Source: Glossina fuscipes (Eukaryota > Arthropoda > Insecta > Diptera > Glossinidae). From it: 64,000 nucleotides of DNA. The stretch lies in NCBI RefSeq assembly GCF_014805625.2, contig NW_023998426.1, forward strand, positions 2,273,839-2,337,838. Reading direction: 5' to 3'. Below the pieces are notes generated by a model that was not told the DNA's origin, ran no database searches, and was given only the letters and a program-made list of their open reading frames with translations. The translations under genes and the position numbers were made by a program. The stretch's first letter is position 1, and each line of letters opens with the position of its first letter. This document shows, one piece after another, positions 24,201 to 36,200 of this stretch.

Positions 24201-27200
24201 TTGTTCACCTTAGATGCTAGTGGCTTAAGACTTCGGTCTTCAAATTTATTTCTCTGCCTAATTAAATTTTTGAATAAAAATAAAATTATAACAGACTATA
24301 AAATTAGGTAGGCGTGGCCGATTTTTCCCATTTTCACAGAGACACTACATCATTGTCCATAGAATGTAGCGTCAAATTTTTGTAGGTTTATTTGTTGTAG
24401 TATATGAGTAATGAGCAAAAAATCAATCTTTTATTCCTTTTAAAAAGGAGAGGTGTGCTCAGGTTGTGTAACACTGTACATCGACCGATCTGGCACATTT
24501 TTAATACTAACCTGAAGGCAAGAACTTTTAATGTTTTTGCCAAACTTGAAGGTGATAGGCGCATTTCTGCGGCGAGGAGAATGTCTACAACAGCTGGATG
24601 GACAGACGGACATGCTGAAATCGATTCAGAATTTGATGCTGTTCGAGAATATATTCACTCTGGATGTAGGTCTCTGAAGCTTTCTTCTGGTCGTTGCAAG
24701 CCATCATCTCTCGATGATCGGTATGATAATTCAAGAAACCTGTAAATGGAAAGAAAATTTCTACTAATCTGTTAAAGGCTGGATCATCCACTGTATGTAA
24801 ATAAACCACACTTCCAATGGAGATATCAAATCAAATCAAATTTAGTTTTAAAAATGTTGCGTATAGAAATTTTGCGAAATGACTTTGTAAATAAGGCTTG
24901 CTGCCCCTTTGATGCGAAGGGAACACATCCGATGTTAATAAAGAACTGTTACAAATCGATTTATTGGGAGAACAGTTCAATGACCCTGTAATCTTCAAAA
25001 ATGCCAATGTGAACGTTAATGGATTTTTTACTTTGAGGTTTATACGGGACCATTGGTTAGCTCCAATAAACCACGAACTGGCAGCGAACTTATTGAGCAG
25101 GAGTAGAGGTAAAATTAGACTAAAGACAGACACTGTTGTTCCAGGAATTCATTTTTAAAGAACTCCAGAGGAGATCATTAAAAAAAAGGAGCCACTTTTT
25201 TGAAGATCTCATATATACATCGAAACGATGAAGTCTTTACGTACGAATGAGGTTTGAGAGAGAATGCTCACTTGTAATACAGACAGATAGGGTAGCGGCC
25301 CTATGTGATGGTATGATCGCTTAGCAGAGGAGCTTCTCCCTCCTCGACTAATTTATAATTTCTTCATTCATCGAAAGTCCCGTTTTCAATGAAAAGTCCT
25401 CAAGATTGTGGGGTTTCGCAAGCGAAACGCAAAAGTTGTAATAGCAGTAGAGTGAATATTCTGGCGGCTTAGAAGTGGTGATATGTTAAATGATTAAGAA
25501 AATTGTTTGGAGAAAATGTCTTAAGCTTATGGAATAATATTTTGAAAAATAAATGTATCTCTGTTCGTCAGGTTCTTTCTTTTTTTTGATTTACGACATT
25601 CTTGAGTAACTTGTGTTCTCTGTGCCTAATCCAAAGAATTGCTTTCAAAAACGAAGAGAAAGTGCGATAAAGAGAAAGTGCAACAGACAAGTTAAGTGTA
25701 ATAAAAGAGTTTCGAATGCTGATCGTTTGAAACCAATTGTGTTTTCGTAACCTATTTCTTATCAAACCTAACAAGTAACCTTAGAAAAACTACAAACCTA
25801 AACAAAAGGAAAGGGACGGGATTAGTTAAACTTAAATAGTTTTCAGTTGAGAGTTTTTTTTTTCTTTTTTATTTCTTTTTCTTAATATTTAGCTCAGCTA
25901 CAATAAATTTCAAACGGATGGAAGGATGAAAGGAAGGAAGGAGAGACATTGTAAACATATCAAAAAAAAAAAAAAAAAAAAGGAATAAAAAAGAAAAAAA
26001 AAAAAAACAATCGTCAGTTAAAACTAGATATTTTATTTGTCTGATTTTGGTTGTTTTCCTTTAGCAAATGTTGCAGCGCATCAGGAAAGCACAAAAGACT
26101 TCAGCTGTAATTACTGATAACTTGTTAAGTTATGCAGTCATTGACGCCATACGTAATAAGGGTTTCTCTGCATTTAATTTGTTTTTGCTTTAAGTTATGC
26201 TTTATATCACATCTTTTTTCTGCGTTTTTTTTTTTTTGTTTTTTTTTTTGTTTTCTTAATTTTTTTTTTTTGCTCTGTATGTCTGGTTAATCTGTTTATG
26301 TTGTTCGTTATGTTGGAAAAATGGCAACAAAAATTTCAAGTGAAATTAAACTACATTTCCGAGCTAAATGAATACGCAGTCAACACGACAGTTAGTGTGC
26401 AGTCGAGCGTTGTGTGCATTAAGCAAAAATTCCTTTTTTTTTTTCTTGTTTTTTTTTTTTTTTTCTTTTTTGTTATTAAGCAGCAACAGTCAGAGCAACA
26501 GAAAGTGAGTGCAAAGTGAAAAACATGCATAATAAAGCGTATTATATATTATATATTAGCCTAGTAAGGCAGTAGATCGTGTAACGTTTATAGATGTTAC
26601 CCATGAATTATGCGAAAAATTCACGACAAGGTCGTTGAAGGCTGAGACTGGCACCGCACACCAACCACAAACCGGCATTCAGGCTGGCTAACAATTGGGC
26701 CAGCATGCCAGCAAATTTACCTGGCTAAGCATGCAGCCCGATATATATATATATATATATATATACATAAACACATAAACACATACACACACACGCGCGC
26801 GCAGGCAACCCAAAGACAAACAACAACACATCGCATACAAATATGTGAGAAGGAAGAAGAAGAATAAGAGGAAGAAGAAAAGAACCACATAATGCTCGCA
26901 CATATATCCAAACAGATATGCGCACTCACACACGTACACACACACACACACACACACACACAAGCATATTGATTTTAAACTTATTTTGACCATTTCATGG
27001 CTAACGATAATATTAGAGGCAGTCAGCAGTCAGCCAGTGGGATACGATGCGGTATGTGCGGTATTTAACATTATTCCTTAAAGCCACATTATTTTACGTT
27101 TTTCGTAGTTATTGTTTTCATTGTTGCCTTAAATTATCGCTAAGTAATGGGCATGAAATTTTCACTTTGTTATTGTGCTCCACCTAAATTCAATATCGAT

Positions 27201-30200
27201 ACCATTATAAATAAACGAGATCGCGCGCGCCTCTACTCTCGTTGAAGTATACTAATTTCATGTATACACTTGCGTAACCGGCGCGTGCACTAGAAACGAT
27301 GATCTCAAGTCTTTTAAAAGACTTATGGATTTTGCGACCAAGAGGAGTAGATCTCCTAAATCTATTTTTTCCGTATAACTGAAATTTTCAAAATGAATAA
27401 AAATTTTTGTTTAGATGTCTCCGCTTAACTTATAATATTTGCTTTTATCAAAACATAGACTTATTAAGATGATCATAAAAGTTTGAAATTTTTTCTAGAA
27501 AAAAAAAAAAAAAATGAAAACTTAGAAATTGTTTTTTTTCTCCCCTCATGGGTTGGTCACATTTAGTCTTCAGAAGAGAAAAAAAAAAAAAACAGAAAAC
27601 TTATCTTAGATGGGTATCCAAGATTCGCTTAATGAGTATCGCTTTCTTACTTGTTTTTTTCTTTTCACATTTTTTTTTTTTTTTTTTTTTTTTAGAGTTA
27701 TTTCCCCTTTTGATTTGTTTTCTGCTTATCTGGCAGACGGCTTGTTTGGTTTATGGTTATGAGTTCATTTCGATAATGATGATGATTTTCCCTGGGGGGT
27801 TCCTTACGATGTCTTATTAATGGCATCGTTTAATAATTGCTTTCATATAGTCACTTAAACGTTCCATTCCGGTCGCTGTTGTTATTGTTGTCAATTAAAT
27901 ATGTTTGTAAAATGCTTACATTGTTATTGCATTTCTTTCAACGAGCTTTGAATTCATTTATTTTAATAAGTTATCTGTTGTTGTAATTATTAATTATTCA
28001 TATGTGTCACGGCGTGGATATTAAGTAAAACTTCCTACAGGAGTCTCCGTAAGCTATTTGCTTCTATACTTTCACGCCTTAGCGCTAACAAAGTAAACAC
28101 TTTAGCGATTTTCATTTCATTTTCATCGCATGATTCCAATCTCCATTTCTTTTTTAGTCGAAATCCAAACAAAAAGATTTGTCAATATTCAAAAAACTGT
28201 CAACCTCTTTACCGATATACTCGCACACTCAAATATATAGAGTCTCTATGATAGGAGATAACGTTATGTAGTGCAAGCAACTGACAAAATGACAAAAATA
28301 TTTTCTAAAATACCCACTATTATGGCAAATACATATTCATAATTGAAAGGACGGATGGACAGATCATAATGTAAAGAATCCTCACGAAAGGCTTCTGTGA
28401 GTACTTCGAGTTACTTGCTGCAACAGGATAAAACTTATGGGAAGAAGCATAGATAAATACATGCGTGCATTAGAGGTTTCCCCCCCACCCCCTGGATGTC
28501 CCCCCACCCCTCTAAAATCATGGTTATAGTCACAAAACTTTGCTTAGAAGAACAAACTTGTTTGCAAATTTTTCTTATGACCCCTTCAAAAGTCAGCGAA
28601 AGGGTTTTGTCTGAATTAGTTCCTCAAAATTGTTTTTCATCTTATGACCGCAGATTTTTGAAGATTCCCTTGAAGTTTTTGCTTAATAGAATATCTCTGT
28701 CAGTTTGGAGAGTTAGCTAAGTCAAGCTAAACACTAAGTGCACAGTACACAAAGCTTGCAAAATTTTAGTCAATTTGCTGGCAGTCAGAGATTCCCAACC
28801 CATGCTATTTTTTTTCTTCTTCTTAAATGCTCAGCAGGTCAAGAAAAGACGATTCGCTCCATTGCAAAAAAAAAAGAAAAAGATCCACTGTGAGCACGAA
28901 TTTCTTTGTCTGAACCTTAAGAAAGCTGGAGGTTAGTTCTGATCCACTTTTTTATTGTATTGTTTTTTTATATTTCGTTATGAAATTTCATTGAAATCAA
29001 CCTCTTATTAGTCTTTCTATTATATGTCCGCCACGTTCTTTTTTCTCATTTTTCGAGATTTTTGCGTGTTAAACGCCCGCCATGTCAAGGCAACAATCTG
29101 TACCTTTCTTAAGTAAAATATTTGCCATCTTAATACTAATTCCCCTTTTTTTGGGTAACCACATCATGCCAATGTCCAGGAATTTCTCAAATTTTTGGCG
29201 AGCAACTACGCATGGAATGACTGCCAAAAGTCTCTCTTAAAGTTAAGTTTATAATAATAAAAGAGTAGTGAAGAGAGTAAAACAAATGATAGTTAGACTA
29301 AGCCAAGTTGGGTCATCAAAAAATTTTCGAGCAAAGCTCTTTCAAATTTTTTAGAGCCGTTCTAGATGTGTATGAAAAACGATGTCGTATTGATCATTTC
29401 TGGACGCCTTACAACAAAGCTTCACCTCAGGTAGCGACAATACGAACTTTGCCACTGTTCGGGCAGCTGCATCTGTCTTCAGCAATAATAGTTTTCGTGC
29501 ATAACCCCTCTTCCTATGTGACCCGTCCTTTATGGCTCTTCATTAATTTCTCCAAAAATGGCCTGATTTCATTTCATTTCAACGGCCACAAAGTATATAT
29601 ATACCCTTTACCAGCATCAAATTCTGAATCGATTTAAGCATGTCTGTCTATCCGTCTGCGCAATATGTGTTGTAAACATTTTCTTGGCTGCAAAAATGAA
29701 ACTATCGCATTCAAATTTAGCAGAAACGTTGGAAGCTCTTGTATTGAAAATGGGTCAAATCGGTCAAAGGATACACGTACAGTACCACCTAAGCCGAAAA
29801 AACGTCTTCTTCCCAAAAGAAATAATAAAGTGATTTTTTGCTCATTATTCATAAACTATAACATAAATGCACAAAAATTTGAACGCATGCACGTTCCTAC
29901 AATACCCGTATAAAAATCGGAAAAAATTGACCACGCCCACTCAATATTCAAATATATCGAAATTCAATGTTTTTATAAGGCGTAGAAACAAGCTTCAAAA
30001 ACCCCATAAAGTATATAAATTCTTGGCTAGTCTCAAATTGTAAATGCACCTACGCATAGCCGTCTGTCCGTCTGTCCTTCTATCGGTCTACCCAATTGTG
30101 TAGCATCGGAGGCAAATATCCTCTGGTTCGCAAACATGTAAATATCGACTGCAAGTTTGCAGACGAATTGGAAAATGATCGAAGCCGGTCAAATAAGGCA

Positions 30201-33200
30201 TAAAAGATTCGAACCCGAAGGAATATAATTTTCTCACCGGTTTATTTTAGGTTAACTATACATAGTCTGCTACTTCTCACACGCGCTGCAGTACGTTTTG
30301 ATAGGGTTAGTTTATTACCAAAACTACGCAAATCTGAAGCGATCTATTGGAAAAAATGCCATGAAATTTTGATGTATCAAGTAATATATATAAATAAATA
30401 TTTATCGAAACATATAAATGTTATGCAAATTATATATATGTAAGCATAAATATTACATATGTTTATTTCCTTCAATTATAGCTTTCTTTGTTGTTTGCTT
30501 AGCAATTAAGTGCATAAAGAAATAAAAATATTCTAGCCGGTCACTGCTTACTCTACATCACTTCACGTAATAACATTCTTCATTTATTTTCCTGATAGAT
30601 TAGCGCAAATTATACCGCATATCTGCACGAAAATCATACACAGATATAGTACAGACCGCAAGTAGTGTAGGGTATAAATAACCCCATAACCGCAAATACA
30701 TTGAAATGTTCGCTAATTATCCGAATAAATTGCATTTGCAATTTTTTGACAAGGTTTCGCTGCTTAGATATATCATTATACCCGAATAATGTTATATTAA
30801 ATTGATAGGGACGTATGTAATGCCTAGAAGGCCTTGAGACAGACTCTCACCTCTTATTGCACCGATCGTTCCAGAACCATTCTGAAATTTAGTGCATTGG
30901 CATATTTTGGCCCAACGACGAACGCTATTTAAAGCGGAAAGCAAGGAATCACGACAAGTCCCCATAAAACTTTCTACTGCAAAAAGTTTTACGATTTTTA
31001 ATATTTGTTGACAAAATGCTGAGAGAAATAGTGTTTTGAAATAATAAGTAAATGCGCAAAACTCGGGTGAGGTGTGGTCCAGGGTATACTAACTATGTGC
31101 GTACGTACGTAACACCCAAAAGGGCTTAAGATAGAATCAACTCTTATGGTACCTAAGTTCGGTCGTCCGTCTGTCCTTCTGATATCTTTCGCTCGCATTT
31201 TCGAGATATTTTGATAAAATTTCCAACACTAACGTGCCTTGACCCAAGGCTATTGAAAACCGTTCGGATCCCCCGCTCCAAGAAATTGTAATTTTCAAGA
31301 TGTTTCAATAAAATTCGCTGAGTAATAGCACTTCGAACGAGTACTCTAAATTGGTATGAAAAATTTGCTTCGGTTGGGACAAGTTTTTGAACTCCTCCCT
31401 GACCGGCTAAAATTTCCAATATTTGATGGGGAAATTTATTCATAATAGTAAATTGACATAGAAATTAATTTTTCCGAATTTGGACCACGTAGGGATTCCC
31501 AGAACAAGAACACAAAAAGGTAATTTGACATACAAATTAGGTAGGCCAAAGTTGAGTCTATTTCTTGGATGCGATTTCATATAAGATTTTTCATGAATCA
31601 TACGTCGTTCAGAAAAAGATTTAATTTTTAATATTTTATGATACAAATTGATTCTTAGTATAGCAATTTAAGAGCAAATAAATAAGCGATAGGCAGTTCG
31701 GATCACATCTAATTTGTGATTTTTTATGACAAAAACTGATTAATAATAATAACAAATTTAGGGAGTAAAATTAAGTTTAGTAAATTTCGATCATCGCATA
31801 TAATGCGCGGGCTATCATGAAAAGTATGGCTTTATGTGAAAGTAATGTGTAATTGTGGGTTTATCTGTGTTCACGGGTGAATAACCTTACTAGGCGAAAG
31901 AATGTAGGGTATCTAAGGGTCGATTTTGCTCAACTATATTCTTACTTGTTTTAACTTAGTTTTTTTTTTTGTTTATATCCACGTCACTCGGAGGATGGGC
32001 CCTTTACATGCTAGTACGATGCTGATTAGAAAGGATTATAATTGAATTTATAGCATAAAAAAGAAAACAAAAAAATTATTTAAAATATCGTGGTACAAGA
32101 CAAAACAACAACAACAACAATAACAACAGACGAATCAGATTAAATCGCTTTTGAAAAAATAATTAACATAAGCCAATGAAGACGAGAAAAATATCCAATA
32201 AGGGCGACGGCCTTCGTCGCTTCCAAATAAATTAAACGATTGAACCGAACACACGAATTTTGACCTCTCTTCAGTCACTTACTTAACTACGAAAGCTAAC
32301 TTTTTGTTAATGTTTACGAATCATATTGTTATTTATATGGTCCATGTGTGCTGATTGTTACCTCACAAAGGTAATATTTTCGTCTTACAATTTTGCAGTT
32401 AAAGACTTACATTCATGTAAATTGCTACACGCAAGTCTGTTAAATGTAAAACTTTGTGTACACTAATACTATGATAGATATATAATATTTATGGGGCATA
32501 TTATGAATATGCAAAATATCAAGCTTTGAATTGCACTGCCAGCCGCAATCGTAAAGAAATTTCAATCTGTAAAATTAAAGTCTTTGCTATGCCATGCATA
32601 TATACATATATAAGTCTAGATTAGCAAATAACAACAATAAATTGTAATGTATTGTTTAGTCGTTCTATTCCAAACTCTATATACATCCACCAACAAGACT
32701 ACATGAACTTACAAAAATATTTTAATTCTCTGTATCTAACTATGAAGCCACTAATGCGATGCCTTGTAATGATTTTTTTGTTAACTTAAATTTTCACTGC
32801 ATGGTGGTTACATCCACACATCTATGCATATATCGTTACGTACATAAAGTTATTAACAATTACGTTTCTCTATTTGTCACACTATAAACTGCGTTGTTAT
32901 GGGTATGTTGTTTAAGAAGTTAAACACATATAAGTATATGTATAACATATTTGTCTAAATTTGTGCCACATTTTTAAGTGATATGACGGACAGATACTAA
33001 AAGCAATGACAGGCATTAAGTAATAAAATACAACAAATAGTCAGTAAATCATATATAACCTTTGGGTGTTAAAGAAACAAAAAAAAAAAAAGAGAGAATA
33101 TTATCATTGTTCGTCATCCACATTGGCCGTTCGATAAAAGAAAAGTCGGTAAAATGTCAAAGTATTTCGCAAACAAATGACAAGACATCATTTACCGCAT

Positions 33201-36200
33201 ATCATGCATATTACTTGGATACTAATTCAAGAAAAACTATCCAAAAATCAATTCGAATCAATTTCACACATAGACACGGTTATATTTACATTTTCTTTGC
33301 CATCAGCCGCTAAAGGATGATTTCATAGCTTCATAGATAATAGCAAACCGATATCGTATTCCTCTTGTTGTAACGAACGGTAGACATCAGAAGCCATTAC
33401 ACAATTTCGCTTAATACAGCTACACATACAGTTATATATATCGATATAACGGTTTTTCAAAATAAGATGTTATATGAAAAGTGGTCGAAAAATTGATCCG
33501 ATCTGAATAATTTTCAACAGCACACGTCTTTGGCCCAAAAGATGTCAATATACTAAATTTCATTAAAAAATTGCAAAAACCGCGACATGTACGTTGAACA
33601 GATGACGGACAAACAGTCGGACAGACGGACAGACAAGCTTAAATCGTTTCAGAAAGTGATTTTGAAATGATTCTGAATCAATCGTTATAATAATAGGTGC
33701 GTCTATCTCAAGTCTTTCTGTGTATTACATACAACCGCACAAACTTCATATACCCTTGTGTCATATAAGTGGTGTAGAGCATAAAAAAAAGAAAGCGATG
33801 GCACTGCAGCTCTCACAAAAAACAAGATAATAAAATATTTTTTTCATAAAATTTCTTAGGTCGCATTTCGACAGGTCCATTGCAAGACGAAACACCAACA
33901 AAATTTTGAAATATAATTCAAAATCCAGTAAATCGGATAAGATTTTTTGGTTTCATCAAAAATTGTTTACAAAATCGGTTAACGTCTCTCAACCAAAAAT
34001 AAATCGTCCACTAGACGATGTACTAGACGATGTCATTGTGAACTTACAGCTGAAAGCTTAAATCGAAGACGTTAGTCGCGTGACCAACTCGAAAAACATA
34101 GTTTCGAGAATAACACAATTAAAAAGTTTTAAGTATCGGTCTTTTTAAACGGTGGCGTTACGGCAACCCTGGTTTTCACCTTGTCTTTTTTTTTTAGAGG
34201 CACAGAAAGAATTCGACCTTTTGCAAAATCTTTTAAATATCAATTTTGCATATTTTGCATAAGAGAATAAGGTTAAAGTATTCAATAACATTTATACCGT
34301 CAATAGACTCCGACTCGTATTTTTATGGCACGTGGCATATGGCGATCTCATAAAAGTTTATAACACACTCGCATACAAGAAGTTTTGAGGCTTTTATAGC
34401 TAACATCGGTGAGTAAAGATTTACTATAGAATGCAAGTATGTGAGAGGAGTCTCATAATGCGTACACATACTTGATCCAACGCAGGTTTCACGTGATTCT
34501 ATCTGCGTACGCGTTTATACTTTTACCCATTTATTGTTTTTGTAAATTAATTAATTGATTGAAAGCTTGGCTTGAAGTTTAGGTTGCCCTAGAAAAATGT
34601 ACGCAGTTGTTTTAAAGAATTTCGGAATGATACTCGTTACTCGCTCCCACCCAATTCGCCCCTATATCCTTTTTTGATGCAGAGGATATTGAGCCCATGC
34701 GAACACACGAAACACCCAGATGGGATTCTACTATATTCAGAATCAGAATTTTCTGAATCGATTCAAGTTTGTCTGTCTGCCTGTCTGTGTCTTCATGTTC
34801 AACTTAAATGTCATAAATTTTGAGATATTTTGATGAAATTAGGTACTTTGGCTCAAGCGCGAATACTATTGAAAATGTTTTGCAACGGACCACTTCGTCG
34901 ACCACTCTCCAAATATATACATATCTTGAAAAGTCGTTATATGAAGCGGGTTTGCGTCCCGCTATAGGGCCTTCACTTGATTAAAGTTCAAATCCAATTG
35001 GTATTAAATTCAACATCAAATAATAAACAAGCTGATATGGAGTTTGCATAAAGTTTATGCAATTCTTTCTTAAATCCATAAGAGGCAGCAGTTAACAGCT
35101 GAAAATTGGCAAAGCTTATCGCTTTCGTTGCAACTTTGTATTTTTACATTTGGTATTAGAGCGATCTGTCGTCCAAGTACGATTATTAATCATTTTTTGA
35201 TATTACTGTGACGCCACGACATCAATTGGAACACTAGGTGGTGCGTAAAATAAATTTAAATCGATTTATGTAATAACTTGTAAATTTATTTGTATTCATC
35301 TTGTTAATTACAAAAGTCTGCTTAGTGTTCACTTATCGTGTCTCGCGAGTTTAAAATGCATACAAAAAAAAGCCGTTAAATGACTTTTACATACGCATCA
35401 TTTGCGTATGTAAGTGTATTGATACTTACGTTTGTTTTGCTCTTCTATTTGTATTTATGTACTCAAATTGACGTCTTTTAAACAGATGCAAGTGGCTGCT
35501 TGCCTGTTCGCTGCGCGAATCAGTCAAGACAAGGTCGTTCGTTTCTATATGCGTGTGCGCACACACATACACACATACACACATACGACACGCAAAGACA
35601 TACTTCCACATAGTCGATTTATTTATATAGTTTTCATTAGCGTGTAGTATGCATGGCAAAGCATACTCCACGTTGTTTCAGTTCGGTTCAATCACAAATA
35701 TTTCGATTCAAACACTCATTTTAGCTTAAGCAAGTGTTAGCAGTTGAAACATAATGGTACACGTTTCGACTCGGCAAATCACATGAAGTGTTTCAGGACT
35801 TTTTCGGCTATAAGGCGAAATAAGTTCCTGAGCAAAATGAAATCTTTTTTTTTTTTTCTTTTTTAAATGATCTATCACTTAAGGGATGTCTTCTACTCGT
35901 GTAACACGATTACGGCCAGAAAACAGAAGAAGTGAGGAAAGGGAAAGGTATAGCAAGGTGGCCGTAGCCTAGCAGGTCTATCTCGGTAAGCGTTATGACT
36001 TTACTAACTGGACGCTCACTGTAGCTGCAACTGCACCGCACTGGGATTTGAATCCACGAATACTGGCTTATTTATCGCGGTTCTTACCTACTCGGCTGCT
36101 CTTTACGAAAGGGAAGGGGTTGAGAATCTTGCCGTTCTAATATGATAAAAACGGAACCAAGTTTGATGATTTGTTCCGAACCCTCTACCCGACGCACGTT

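Noticed and set aside
24404..24745. A 113-codon open frame on the plus strand
   Set aside because: It lies entirely within a family B interspersed repeat, and other copies of the repeat do not keep the frame.
26688..26993. Cys/Val- and Ile/Tyr-rich minus-strand open frames that resemble small secreted or membrane proteins
   Set aside because: They are translations of TA and AC microsatellites in three frames.
35957..36105. A possible tRNA gene
   Set aside because: A-box- and B-box-like blocks are present, but the spacing is too long and no cloverleaf could be drawn. It was kept as a SINE-like repeat.
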